Of a stretch of 64,000 nucleotides of DNA, positions 13,107 through 28,200 are shown piece after piece. The position numbers and the translations under genes were made by a program. The notes beneath the pieces were generated by a model. That model made no database searches, was not told where the DNA came from, and worked only from the letters and a program-made list of their open reading frames with translations. The stretch covers positions 10,754,589 to 10,818,588 of the forward strand of contig CM029112.1 of NCBI GenBank assembly GCA_016859345.1. The letters are read 5' to 3'. The first letter of the stretch is position 1. Every line of letters begins with the position of its first letter. The DNA comes from Istiophorus platypterus. Lineage: Eukaryota > Chordata > Actinopteri > Istiophoriformes > Istiophoridae.

Positions 13107-16100
13107 CAGCAAGTAGTCGCAGCAGCAGCAAACCCACACTCTCTGGGTGAGCTGCTCTGTTCATAGATCGAGGGACATTGGACTTAGGCATATGTGTAGT
13201 TCAAAAGGTCCTTTCACTCTCATGTACTCATTTTCATCCTCACTCGTGCTATATGGTGAAATACCTTCAAATTTTCCACATGCACACTAATATATAGAGT
13301 TGATTAATTTGTTTGCCAGATTGAGGTCGTGCTCAGATTATCATGTCGGTTATGTACGCAAGTTAAATGCGTTATTTGTAGACCTATGAAACACATTGTT
13401 ATTTTTAGGTGGAATCACTGGAATTGCTTACTGTTCCTATTATATTCCACTGTCTTGTCAGACTTTTGGCCATTGCAACTGCTGAACTCATTGTTGGAGA
13501 GGTTTGATCACTGTGCACTGTGCAAATGCCTTAAAGGGGAACTTCACCAATTTTACACATCAAAATCTTTGGGACCCCTTTTGCATATGAAAAAAGGGTT
13601 GGAAAAAGTCTCTGTGGCTCCAGTTGCACAAAGTCTGATTAATTGCCTAAGATGACGTCTCTTGACACAGTACTTTTTTTGGCACTACAAGCCTACGAGT
13701 TTGGAAGTGGAAAAAAGTCGGGTGTGTAGTTAAAAAGTGAGCTCTGCTTGAGGCCAGTGACACGAGGCAACATTAGCTGCCTCTAGCATTACAGATTAAA
13801 ACAGGTCGTATAAATGAAGAGAAAATGCTGAGCACGTCAACTTGCTGCTGCTGCTCTGATAGTAAGCTAAAGTTTACAGCCTCCTCTCAAGAGAGTCCGA
13901 TCAAAATCACTCAAATGTATCCTCAAGGCAAAGTTTAATGCCATTTAACCAATGCTATCAGCATGTTTTGCAGTAAGAAGTCATTAGACTGCTGAATAAA
14001 AGGTTAGCTGACCAACTAAAGTGTAAAATCTGGTCTGTCGGAGTTCTGCCTAAATGTGGTTCAGGAGAGAGCACTGAAATGAACGGCCCTTGAGCTCAGA
14101 CTGAAAATGATCTCTTTCATAATTTAACCTGAAAGGGAATTGAGACATCAAGGTTGAGATTATATTAAACATTTTCTGAGATTTCTTCCCGCTAAAGTAT
14201 TTTACATCACAAAAGGATTCATAGACTTGAATTTTCAAATGATACACTTGAACCTTTCTCTCTTTCTTTTCGTACTCTCCATGAGCAACAGCCTGGCATT
14301 TGAAATTATTAATTTGAATTAGCTTTGCCTTGGCCCATCAGATTAATTTTATAAACTGAAAGGCTTTGGCTATGTCATGACCAGGTGTGTTGACACAAAA
14401 GGCAGAGTATAATCTGATATATTATTTATAATGATGAATGGATGGATGGATGATACAGCTCCATGATACCAAAATGCTGAGTTTTGTTCAGTCGTTGTCA
14501 TTATTAATCCATATTTTCATCATAATCAGTCCATTTGACATGGTTAAACAGGCATAGATACTGGATTGAAGGTCTCCCCTCAGAAAAGGTCGAGAAGAAC
14601 TGGTAAGGGACTATTCAACTATCCATTCGTCCATTAATCTTACGACATCTGTTTCTCTACCCTGGACTCCCAGGCATACAAACAGGGGAAAAATATATAT
14701 TAAATGTGACTTTACATGGCAGTTAGAGCCGGCAGCAAATATCATAATGAATTTGTCAGTATTTAGCTTTAGGATTGTGTTAGGAATCCTAGATAGTAAC
14801 CCAGGAGAGTCGATGGGTTAAACCTGGCCTCTCTGTGGCTGTATCTCCTCTGCTTTCACTTTTCCCAGAGGACTGGATTCCCCCCAAGAGGCTTTTGGGA
14901 GGCAATTTAGTAAAGTTATATTTCATATAATGGGGAAATTTGTCTTTATATAAACTATGTCTGCACAGTGGGAAGCCACACTTCAGCACAACGGGACCAA
15001 CTCCAGTTCTGAGACCCGTGTAAATAGCAGAAGTATTTTTAAAAGGCTTATTTACTTCAGATGCATGTTTTTGGAGTGTGGAGGGGAAACCACCATGGAC
15101 CGAACATACTAACTCAACAAAGAAAGGCTGCGGTGAATCCTGCTGGGGTTTGAACCGCGCTGACCACTGAGCCAGTGCGGCGCCTGTTCTGCTCGTTGGC
15201 ACAGACTGTGCAATGTTCAAGCTTCATGCATTCGGGCAACAGGAACACTGGAAACGGATTAGATAATGGAGGATGAGGCGGATAAGAATCACCTGAGCAC
15301 TCATGCAGAGGAAGCCATTCATTAGACCAGAGAATTGTATTACCTACAACAACAGATTGAATAGATACACAGCTTCATAAACTAAGACATAACATGAAAG
15401 ATGCTTGTGCACAAACTGTGCAAGACTATATAGCTTTATTTTAAAAAGGTTTTCAATGCAGTCTTTTCTACAGAACACAGATCAAAGAACAATCTAATCT
15501 TGGCTGGCCAGACATACACCCTTTATACATTCAGCTAATTAAAAAAATATAGGAATTCAATACAAAACCAGACACAAGGAATTTCATAGATTTTTTATCT
15601 TTTGTCACCATATATAAATCATGTACTAAGGAAATAACAACTTTCAGCAGCATGTACGGGCCTCTGAAGTAGCTACTGTTGATGTGACTTATGCAGATAA
15701 GTGATAGGTTTGCCAATGAGACTTCCCATTTGAGTACTTTTACATACCTTTCTGTTCTATATATGATTGAATTTTATTTGTATTCACAAAAATTCATAAA
15801 ATAAGGAGTGAAAGTTTAGAAACAAAAAAAAAACAATGAGAATTGCCTTGAAGCAAGGGGGGATGTATAGCAACAAAGGAGGGAGGATTTGAAAACATAC
15901 AAAAGGTGAAGTCAAACTGTTATTACACTCTTCAAATCAATCAAATTAATAATTCATATCTCAATCAATAATGAAAATAATATGCATTTGCTCCCTCGCT
16001 ATCAGAAACATCTATCTCCTCCATTACGATCCCTCATAGTGCCTCTGCTGTCAGAAGGACTGAAGTCGTGCCAGCTGGTGTCACTGTGTCATTTCACCCG

Positions 16101-18673
16101 CTGTTTCCCTGCTGTGTAGTAAGTGTACCCTGCAGCAGAGGGGTTGGCAATTTCTACCTGCTTTAATTGATACTGGTCATCAGATGAAATTGGCTCTTTC
16201 AGAGCAGCAGAGGGGCTGTTGAGGGGTCGGAGAGGTTTTTTCGTCACCGGTCTCCGCCAAAGAAGCATGAGGTGCTTCCATAGGCCCAGGCATTAACAGC
16301 TGCTCAAGGAGCGAGGGGGGAAGGACGCGTGTGTGGGTGCAGAAGCTGAGGTGAAGGACACAGATATGTTGGACGGGCAGTAACGGGAGGGAGGATGAGT
16401 AACAAACTGTCAGCCCGCTGAATGGAAGTCTCTACCCTCTCAGTGGTAAGATGGCTTAGGACTTTTTAGCCTTTGTCATATTTCCTCATGGCCCAGTCCT
16501 TCACGGCTCTGTTTTATAAAGAAGTCTTTTTTCGTACAACAGCCTCCACCTCTGGGACCACGCTGATGCAGAGAGTACTTGCATTGTCTCTGCAAACTGT
16601 CCTTCACACTGTTGTGCCCAGGACTATTCAGTGTATGAGCTTTCGCTGTTAACTGTAAACAAGTGTATACTGTTTATTGCAATGGGAATATGAGACAATA
16701 AAAATACTTAGCCAAAGCATGCCCTCAGTGTGATAGTGTTAAAAGAAAAAGAAAAAGAGCTCCTAGGTTGCCAGTTGCAAGCAGCTTATTGCTGTTGTTA
16801 CAGCTGTTACACAGTCCAAAACAACAAATTAAACATTTCTCCCTTTTGTCGTCATTTCTGACCTCAGAGTTTTCCTCCTTTTTCACAGCAGACATTTTAA
16901 CAGTAGGTGTGGAAGTTTAAAAAGAATAATGGCCGTATTCCCTCTACTTGCTTCAGTTTCAGGATTCTTGTGTTGTGCATGCTGGCTCAAGGCCAGGCTG
17001 TCATGGCTCACCATGATGCTCATTACCATTATTAGCCACCTGTGTTTTTTCTATGCCAAGTCAAAATGTCTGCGGTGATTTCTTTCTTATTCTTTGCTGT
17101 GTTCTGTTACATTTCACAGCTGCATTGGTGCAATTTCACCACCAAGACTGTTGAAGTATATTATTTGAAACAGTTTTTAGTCCCCCAGGAGATAAATTAA
17201 AGGTGATCGTATGAGGCACAGTTCGACAAGTCCTTCCCTGCCCTGCTCAGCTTTCCCCCCTTCTTTTATCATCTCCACATCCCACCACTCTCCGCTCTCA
17301 CGCTCAGTCAGTGTCTATTATAGCAAGGCTGGCGGCAATCTACAGATGCCCGCTGGCACACTTCTCCAAAACAAACACTAACTCATGTTAATGAACGCTA
17401 ATGGTGCTCTGACGGAGCTGGAGGAATGAGTGGGGCAAATCGTTCTCTCCTCCTCCGCCCTCCAACCCTCTCTTCTCTGCGGAGCATCATTGTCTGCCCA
17501 GCTTGGAGACATTTGGGCAAGCAAAGCATTTACGTCATCGGAGCTGTCCATCATCCAGGGGGGAGAGACCAAACATCTAAGGCAAGAGAGGCAACTAATA
17601 TTTCTGATGCTACATTTGAAATTTTAGCTACTTTCATTTGGATAGTATAGTTTTGTATTAAGTGGTTTGGAGATAAAAATGTAATTCCTCTAAATCTACT
17701 ATTATTTTTTCTTGTCTGTATTAATGCATTTTAAGCTCCAGCCTGGGTCAGAGACTGTAAGAGCTATTGAGGTGTTTTATGATGATCATCAGTCTTTTTT
17801 ATGTAATACACAATGGCAAGTATTTGTTAGTGTAAGCCATTGAAAAAGAAATATACAAGCATTTAGTAATGTGATGAATGTACCCTTGTCAGAAGAAGTG
17901 GATCAGGGAGATATAAGAGTCTATTAAGGCCTCAGCTGCAAACCATTTGTCTGGGTTGCCATGTTAAAAAAACAGCCTGGCTCCTTCGGCGTCGTCATTC
18001 AGAGCAAGAATCATTTGCTGTTGATTTTTGCTCTGAGTGATGGGAATCAGAGAGATTGTCTGTAAACGAATCAGTGTCAATTAAACTTGCAGGGCCTGAA
18101 ACACAGCAAGTCTGGTGATTAGAGAGATTCTAAGAGACTGAGTCGGTTATTAACAGAAAAAGCATCACCAGCCCTCATTTTCTTCAAATGCATAAACAAC
18201 TTCTGTTGTTTATATATATATATATAGCTGCTAAATGCTATAATATGTTTACCAGCTTGTTGCTAACTTTGTCCCCTTGAAAAATGCCTATAAAAATCCT
18301 TTGAAACCCTTTTTAAATGCATAAAACAAACTATATAATAGTCTGTGGGACTTGCTGATCTTCTGATATGTTCTTGAGCAAGACACCAGCTCAACTGTGC
18401 TTTTTTGTAGCTGAACCTTTTGACTGCATGCAAAAAAAATATCTCTTTTTATTCTCATAGCATTAGAATTGATCGGCACTCTGGGAGTGATCCAAGTGAA
18501 GCATTCAAATAAGACACAAACTCTCTCTTTAATATCGACTGTGCTGATCAATAGCTCTAACCTGGATTAGAATTCATTCTCTATGGATATAATCAAATGT
18601 TTCTGATAGATAAGTCTAGCCTTGACGCTAATTGTTAAATGATGCATTACTTTGTAGCTGCACTTGCTCTTAC

Positions 18674-18727
<54 letters not shown>

Positions 18728-21700
18728 ATGTGTTTGCATCTGCTAAGTCCAGAATGCTTGATCATGCCTGCATGTCCGTGTTGTAGAAACCCAATAAGAG
18801 GAATGAAAGAAATGAAGCCTTCATCTGTGTGCCTTCATTCATCTCTCTCAGTCTGTCCCCGGGGCATGGACTGACTTCAAATGAAACGGCCGACTGCCTA
18901 CCACGTAGCTTTTAGTTAAATGTCATGGCACCACCACACCAGATGGTGATGAGAAAAACTGTCAGTAAATAATGCAGTGATACGAATTTAAATACCGTTC
19001 ATTTATAATCAATGGAGACTCTGGCATTTTAGAAGTGACTGTTGTATGAAGAAACATTTTGTGGACCGTCCTTCACCATCAGGTTCTGTACAAGTTAGTG
19101 GGGGGGATGACATGCAGTAATTGTCATTTATCACCTTGTCAATCACACATCATCTGCAATTTGCTCTCCTGCATGGAACATTATTCCATTATACTTCATG
19201 TCAGCTCACTTCCCGCATTAGATTACTGCCTGTCCCTGACTGCATTCATATATGATCCAGCCAGTGGAGCATAGCTCTGTGGGTGAGGAGAGATTATTCA
19301 CTGGTGTTCAGGCAGCTGTTTTCTGTGGACATTTCCATTAACTTACTTTGATGTCAGCTGCAAAGTGACAGAAAGGATGAGCCACTTATGTGCGTGCAAA
19401 AACATGCACTCAAGCACAAGCAAGATGAATGAAGATGGTCGGGGGTATTAGACTCGCTCTGAGCATATGAAAAAACTTCAAAATAGGTGAAAAGTGGTTG
19501 GATGTCATCATTCTTTGTCCCTTGCTTGATGGTTTTATTTCAATTATAACTCAAAAAAGGCTCCTTTTTTGATGCCAAGAGCTTGGAAAAAAAGATGGCC
19601 GCGCCAATATTTCGCTGCTTTTTGTTGCATAACATATCATTTCTACCTGCTAAGTTAGTTGCAATTCTTCATAGGGAAACTGTGTCCCTTTGTGGGGGCT
19701 GCTGACACAAGGTAAAAGACATTCAGGCGCTCTCCGAACCAAAATTTGATTTGCAGATTGTGTTTTTTTATTCCTTCTTTTCCAGCATCAAAAGCACCAT
19801 AAATTATACTTGAGTCATATAGAAAATCAGCTTTGTCATAAATAGAAGTGCTCAACTGACACTTCAGGTATTTGGACTACAAGGCTATATCTTCAAAGAT
19901 TGTCCAAGTAGGACCGGAATGTATTAGTTCTAATGTTTACTCCGCCATGATCTTATAGAATTTTTAATGAAAGGAACAAATATTCAAGGTGGGACAAACT
20001 GAAGAAAAATATTTAGGGAAAGCCTTGGGTAATAAATTTTGGATCTGTAGTGCATGAAAAAGAAATGGGCTGCATAAAATTTGTTCTGAAACACAAAAAA
20101 AAGAAAATAAAAAAGACAAATGGGGAGCCTGTCTCATGATCAACAAAAAAAAAAGTGTGAACAGCGTTTTCTGCTTCAGGATAAAACAGTTTTGATCTTG
20201 AGTTTTAAAGGTTTTTTGAGGGTTTTTTTGTTTGTTTGTTTTTGTTTTTTGGGGGGAGGGGTTGTTTTGCTTTTAATTTTATAAACTTTTATGTCGTCAT
20301 TTCTAAGGTGATAGAGATTCCTCACATAATCTGAGAGCCAGGGGTCTTGCGTATTTTGTTTTGTGTTAGATTTTTTGGTTTGTACAAGATGAGTCATCAG
20401 CTTACCTTCTATATCATTTGTCTGTTTCTGTATCATTTCTCTGATCAGTCTCAGTAACTGTTGACACAACAGTTTCATAGAATATATGTGATCCCTCTAA
20501 AACCCTGTGCTGCAAACCTTGTTTTTTTCCTGTTTGCAGATATGATTTCTCTTTTCTCTTCCCATTTACTTTTGCTCACTTTTTTAGGTCACAGAAATAT
20601 ATGATTATTCTTTCAAAGAAACAGTCATGCAAATTGAAGCACACATACATAAAATTAAGTCGCTGTCTTTCTGTCACACTCTGCCTCTTTTGTCTTTTTG
20701 AAGTGTTTTATCTCTAACTGGCATGAGCAAATGCAGAGGCGTCATTATTTTTGTTGTGGTTACTTCGGCTTTTTATCACATCCCTGCTGTCCTTTTATCA
20801 TCCAGACAAACAGACCTTATATCTTTTGTTTGAGATAGAAAGAGTGTGAAAATGGATTTCAATTATATTGTATGTATGAACAGAATAGTAAGTGCCCTCT
20901 AAAAAAGTGTAGGAGGCTTTTACATGAACTCATGATGAAGGGAGAATTCAGAACACTGACTCTATTAATATGTGATTTCCCTAAACAAAGAGTCATTTCT
21001 GATCACAAACAATGAAAACAACATGCTTCTCTCTATCTTCATGGCTAGGAGGCAGCACTGCATCAAAGTGGTAAAAAGAAACTGTGATCAGTAACATTAC
21101 CTAAATGAATGTACAGGTGCAGCGATACAAATATAGTTATGATGATATAATCATGGGTAATCTCAGTTTGAGCTTGGAGACTTTGGGAGATGCAGGATGT
21201 GATTATTTTGAGCTTGTATGAAAATCAGGATATTTTTTGCCTTTGCTGCACTGGTTTCAACACCTTATGCAACAGTAAATCATTAAAATACTCCCTTACC
21301 TAACAAAACCTTTACTGCTAGAAAGCATGTTTACACACACTATCACCTAATAGCTTGTTCATTAAAATGGGCATCGTAAAGCTGATTGGGATGATGTAAA
21401 AGACAACTTTAAACTGTATTACACCTTTTCCTTTGAAAGGCAAAAGAAAAATACAGCGATTTTATGTCTCTTTTAGACAGAATCTCTTTAAAAGCTTACA
21501 TAGAATATAAAGAAAACTGAAACTGGTGGTCATACATCAACAAGTGAGTAAATACCTATTGACGGTTTTCTTGATAGAACCAGAACAATTAAGCGCATTA
21601 CTGAAGGCTTGTAATAGTTTGGTGCGTTTGTGTTTGAACTAAAAAAAACTTGTATTTCTTCAGTGTTAATAAGCCTGCAGCATGTCAAGACAATAGCGCT

Positions 21701-22155
21701 GGAACTAAGATGTTGTTGGGTCCATAACAGAAGAGGAAGCAGCCCCGGATCAAAGTCGAGGTATCTCAGCAGAGGTTACTCTCCTCCCACATAGACTGAC
21801 TCTGTATCAGTCTCAAAATCAATAAACTCTGCATATGACTTTAGGTGTTTTTCTGAGCTTTTCTTACTTTTTGTTCTATCGCTGCCTATCACATTAACTT
21901 AAATTCGAAATTTTTGTACTTAATAGAAACAGTGACAAGGATTTTTTTTTTCCTCGCAAGAATAGAGGCTTCTTCAGACCAAAAAAAAACATTTTTAATG
22001 AGAAGAATTTTGTTTACAAGGACTGACATGAGGACTGACAGTATATCAGCTTGATTGACAGCAAGGCAGAGAACCCCACATTCTCCTCTGATATGCAGTG
22101 CACGGCTCTGGAAACAATTGGCATGGATGTCACAGAGGATGTCATGATAATGAGG

Positions 22156-22209
<54 letters not shown>

Positions 22210-25200
22210 CATGTGCACAAGCTCAAAAATTGCAGCACACCTAACTGGGAAACCTCTGCCACAATCTGCCATGAGGTTAGATGGTACTTGGATCAATTTA
22301 TTTTGATGAAAATGTTGCAAAGCACCACATTTGCAGGTTAATGGCTTTTATTCCTTTTCTCCTCAGCTTTTAGTCCTTTCAGCTCTCTCACAATGAATCT
22401 ACATTTTGCTGGCACTTGACGTTTTGCTCACTCCATATTTTCCCTTTCATAATATATTGAAAACCTTAAATTATTGATTTCCATTTTTTATATTCAACAG
22501 AGAATTGGAATTTGACTTGTGCTTTCCTCACAGTTATATTGGACTTTAGCATAGTCCACTATGACAGTGAGTAGTAAGATCCACAAACGTAGTAAAATAG
22601 GAAAAACCTGCTCACCTCATATTAAATCTACAGATTGAATGAAGTATATAACAGTAGACAATTTAACTTTCATTCTAATATGTAAAAAAAGACCCGATGA
22701 AAAAGTCAAATTCCTCTATACACAGCTCATTCTCAGTTATGCCCATATTCACGTTATACAATACAACAGAGGCAAAGAAAAAAAAAACAGACAGTAGGAT
22801 AAGACGATAAGATTTGGTTTCAAGGACTGATAAGATTCAGACTGAAAAGAACCGGTTTCAAGGTGAGTACCAGGACATTGTGTTACTCAAACCACACTTG
22901 CATAACAGTATTTTTGGCAGTATGGTTTGTGTTGTATTGAGGGTCGTTATTTCAGAGTTTTGTCTGTGGCGGGGAAAAAAAGTTTGCAGAACTTGGCTGA
23001 TAGCCAACCACTATATCGCTAGCTGTTGTCCTGAGATCTCTGTCTGTCTTTGGGTTATTTTCTCCACTAAAACTAACAGTTGGTGATTCTGGATAATCGC
23101 TATCATGAAACTTGTTATCACATGTCTCTGTTAATACTGGGGTTTCCAGCTATGAGCAGAAGAGGAGGGTTGTTAACAGCTCCATTACAAGGCCAAATAA
23201 TCAGAACCATGAATGAAGTGTTGAACAGATGAGATTAAAGGGTCAGGTGATAGTACCCACAGGAAAAATCGGTTACAGCGACAGTTAAGAAAAAAAGGGT
23301 TTGGAGACAGACAAGGAAAGCAGCCAGAATGCAGAAATGACCGGAGAGGTAATGGGAGAAAAGCCCAGCCGACCAACAATTAAGGACTTTCCTGAAATCA
23401 TTACCATCCCAGACATTGCTTAAACGTGGAACGATGCTATTATTGTGCCAAAGCCTTTAATGGTCACATATTGCAAGGAAGACATATCCATCCCCTGTAT
23501 CTTCTCGAGTTGAAAACTGGAAGATCACAATAGAAAAGTCTAACAGTCCCCAGAAGAGCAAGGGCAACACGCATGTGGTGACATAATTGGTGAGTAAAGC
23601 CCATCTCTGCAAAACTATCACATGTACAAAAGAAACGCAGGGAAGAGGCCAAGAAACACCTCTGGAAGATTGTGTGCGCCATTCAGTGTTTTGCTAGGCA
23701 AGGATGAGGGAAACTTTAAGCAGTTACTAAAATAAAAAGCAAAGAATGGCCCCAAACTGACCTCCTGGCTGCAAAGGCAGTTGAATTTTACTAGTCCTAA
23801 GGTGTAAAAGGAAACACTGCACAATATGAGACTGCTCCTACTTCATTACAGAAAATCCCCGCGTGCATTTCAGAAGAGACTGCAGCAAGAGCCAGTGGAC
23901 TTACCTCAAAGCTAACACACTTCTTGGCCTACAGCTTGCTCAGGATGTGACTTTTGTTTTAAAAAGGCTGAATGTCCCGCTTCAGCAGAAACAGCAAACA
24001 ATATCTGGTATGCTGTCAGCTGTTGAGCATGTTAAAAGAGAACGGTTGGGACAAAAACGAATACAGAAAAATTCCAGCAGCTTTTATCGTCAAACCAAGT
24101 AATTTGCAACATGATTGGACCTACTTCCATGAAGAGGCTACACATACGCCATCCACCCAAACACTTCTCAGGAACCACAGAGCCCCGTGTCCGACCCTCA
24201 GTTGAATCCCCTCACACAGCGCAGTATTTCAACACGCTAGATAAAGCAGCTGCACAGTTGATGGGTGGTTTTAACCAGGAGGACATTCGCACACTGAAGA
24301 GACTAGAGGATTACTTCATGGAAAGTGAATGACAATATTGACAGCTACCCAGAGATTAAGATATCAGCATTGCAGTTGTAGCTTGAAGTGCTCAGCTATC
24401 AGTATAGCACATGTGCCGATGTGGTCAGAATACTGAAGGAAATGGTGCCAGAGGTGCAACAACTAGGCTTTGGACCCCATGAGGACTACTATTCACACTG
24501 CTACTGTGTGTGTGCCTATAAAAATCTGCAGATGGAAACCTGTAACACATTTTAAAATGCTGGTGCAAGCATTGTAAAACTTTGTTTTGAATAAATCAAA
24601 AATAGCTTACTGATTTGTTTCTGCATGCATGGTTGTGTACCTGCAGGAATGTGTGAATACACACAGCCATGGATGTGACAGGATCTCTCTGTATCCTCCT
24701 CGCGTGTCAGACAGCGATACAGTGTCACTCTGTTTAACCGGGCTGCCTCGGGAAGCTAAAACATCCTCTCAGGGGAGAAGTCCTACTTCCTCCATGTGCT
24801 CCTCTGGGATGACTCAGTTTGACTCAGCCTTGACTTTGGAGCAGACTTTTCCAGTCTGTCTGTGGGTGTAATACCCTGATCAAAGTTTGGCAAGAATAGC
24901 GCTGTCACCCATAGCAAATCTACTTAGACAAAACTGCAACCGAGGGAAAGTTGGGTCATTTGGAAAGACTCAGAGGATCCTTGGGGAAATCCACGTTCAT
25001 TATTGTACTCTGCAAAGTATGACCAGAGTTTTAACAACATGCAGAGAGATTCTGTATACAGTGAGGAATGCTGATTTTGTTGTTGATCCCCAGAACACAC
25101 CAAGGAATTGAAGGACAAATGTATTAAAGGCAAATGAGAGACGGTTCATGTGCCCACACAAGGGGGAACAAAGACAAATTATTGCTTCAGTGAGAGGCCT

Positions 25201-28200
25201 TTGCAATTTATTCTCATGCCAAGTGGGTAGAATGATGATTTTTTTTCATTTAGATGTGGATTTAGAATTCATTGTGCATGTTTCCTTTTGCTTTTATCCC
25301 CATTTCAGTGCTGCAACCTCTGTGAGGTCTGGTATCAGATATTAAGCAATCTGAAGAAGAGCTCCCGGAAACATCCATGCACAGCAAACCATATGTCTTC
25401 CATGCACTACACCTAAAGAAAAGGGAATTTAAAAGAAAACAGCTGAACATGTATGTTATATGACAGCAAATATGATGTTATCACAAGGTTTATAATTAAG
25501 TCATTATATACAACAAGGTGTGTATCAGAATGATACTTTTACCGATGCCTTTCTTTGGGAAATATAAACAGAAGATGCCCAAGTTCTTGCATGTTGAAGC
25601 TGAAAGATTTAAAGATTTAAATTTAGATTTAAATCACAGTTTTTGATACCCAGTCCTATAGAAACCGAAATAAAAACTGAGACATCATCCCTCACTGGCT
25701 TCCCACCCACCAGCAGTGTTAGTCGTGTTGGTCACAATGCCCGGCCCTGCTGCCAAGACCTGTAGATGCCTGCAGTGCTCGGCTGCGGGGACACCACCGC
25801 AGATTGTGGGTGTGTTTGACCTTGTTGTAGCACATAGGGTTGGGATGCGTACTGAAAATGTACCTATGAAACACCTGTAGTGCACTTAATGATCAGTTAT
25901 ACATTATCACTTTCTACAAGACCTAACCAAAACAGTAGATACACATATTTAAACAACGGCTGCCAGCTAATCACACACAAATTTCTTCTCGTACAAAAAA
26001 ATCTTTATAATGAATCCCACACCGGCAGCTGACCTGGCTAGTGTAGCCCTCCTTTCGCTTCTCAGCTACAACAAAAGGTAAACAGATACAAGGCAACATC
26101 AGATTACCATCACATACCTCTGCTAATGTCAGCCGCCAGCAGCTGTCTGCCCGGCTTTTATCCTCCTTCCTCTCTGATACAGATCCTTAAGGTCTTTGTC
26201 TTGTTTTTCACTGTCAATGGTTGTCTCTCCATCTTGTCGCCTTTTGGCACATTCTCTGTCTCTGTGTCATATCTCTGCCTCTGTCAGGTAGTTCGTTCTG
26301 CCACTGTTGTTGTCTCTTACCTCTACAGTTGAGCAGGCAGCATGTAAATCAGCAGTGCCTTTGTCATTCTAGCTTTATCAAATTTAGTGTTTGAGAGCAA
26401 ATAGCAACCAGTTATTTCTCATTTGTTAATACTTACTGGAAGCTTGATTGGAAATCCATATAAACCTTTAAATTGACATTTTAATTCATCAGAGCTCTAG
26501 AGAGCAGAAATCATAGGTGAATTTGTGAAATAGGAATCGATCGGCTGTATTCAACCAGGGTTTTCTTTAAGGTTTTGACCCTTGCAAACAAAACAAACAT
26601 ACAGCTCTGTATCATTTGCCATACCATTTTGGGACTTTAATGCCAGAGAAATGAGCAGAGAAATGTATTACTTCCTCTGCCAACGTATTCCATTGACATT
26701 TGGCTCCCTAAGGATTTGGCCAGATATCCTGGTATTAGTCTTGAATAAAAGATGAACCCAGCCCATTTCCAACAGTCATGGCCACTGAGGATATTAAACT
26801 TACTTAGAGCCTAGTATTAGTATCTGCTCAAAAGCTCTGTTGCTTTAAATGGTCAGTCAAATAGATAGATTTATTCTATGTATTTATTTTGAAAATATTC
26901 AGTAGAAGGCTCTCATTTCTGCCTTCATGCAGGTTTAAATTGTTGACACCGTTAGCTACAAATGTAATGTAGTGTTTAAGTTCCTGCCTGTAACCACTGG
27001 AGGGCGCTAAAAACTCGTAATTTTAAATACATTCAGACAAATTTTCAATGCCACCTAGAGTCAGAGCAGTAACAACAGCTATTCCGAAATGCCAGAGATG
27101 TTCAGATTACCTACCCTAGATTTACATTATACAAGTTTCTAAAACTGATGTTTACCTTGGGAGGACAGTCTCAAAATAGATTCAGAGAGGTGGTCAAAAG
27201 CGTGGACGGAGAGACCGCGCCACAGTCCGTGAATGCCATACGAACCTAAATCCATATTGCTTTATGTGAATCTCATTTATAGGAGTACAAGAGTAAATAT
27301 GAAGCGAGTGCAGATAAGAGATATAAAGGCAGGTTCAGGAAATGGTAGATTAGAAATGTTTTTTTGTTACTGGAAAATACAGCACATTATTGCCTATTGT
27401 GTCAAGTCTCGTTTGCAGTGTATGGAAAGTGACAGCTGGATGTCATTGTTTGTTCAGCCTTTCTGTCAGAGATGTGATGGCCCTCGACAGTGGGCTTGTT
27501 CAACATGACCTCTTCATTAATTAATGTTTGAGATGAGAACGTTCGAGTTGCCATCATGTCGTGTGGTGGTTTGCTGATAAAGACACAGCTGTTACAAGTC
27601 CACTATGCTTTGTCATGATCTATAGGATTGTTCAAAGCTTCTCTTTCTGCATTCACGTAAAAATAAGCTTCCAAGTAAGAAAAGGGGGGAAAAAAACATT
27701 CCATCATCGAGTGTTATGTAAGAAAGAATGACCAGCAAGACAAGGTGACAAGTGGGTTCATCTGGAATCAATTGTTGTATCTGTGAAATGGCCCATGGGG
27801 GGATGTGCTATAAACAGTTTAATGATCCAATTACAAGCTACTTTTCATCAACTCTAATTGCTTCGTTTAGAGAGAATCACTCAAAGGCAAGCTGTCATTT
27901 TAGGGAGGGCATTATATTCTCTGGAGGTTTCCATGGACTCCTTGTGGGAGGATGATAGGTGAGAGATAGTTGAACAATCTTTCAACCTCCTATTAAAAAG
28001 GCCATATATGCTGCTATGTCGGTAAGTTTGATTGATGAACATGTATAGCTCATACAAACTGACTATTTTTAAAAGATTCACAACATTTAATGAGAAGCAA
28101 CAATGGTGTTGGGCTTAGCTAAGCAACATGGGAATGAAAGGAAACATAGAAAAAAAGTTGAATTATGTATGAAGCAAGTCATTACCCACATGCAAAATGT

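Noticed and set aside
14789..15220. 143-residue - strand open frame
   Set aside because: Part of it overlaps a tRNA-type SINE fragment, and the rest has no protein character.
22051..22341. Open frames crossing the TG/CA arrays here and at 2,500, 42,900, 43,800 and 46,290
   Set aside because: Dinucleotide arrays are open in several frames; the Cys-Val or Thr-His runs are artefacts of the repeats.
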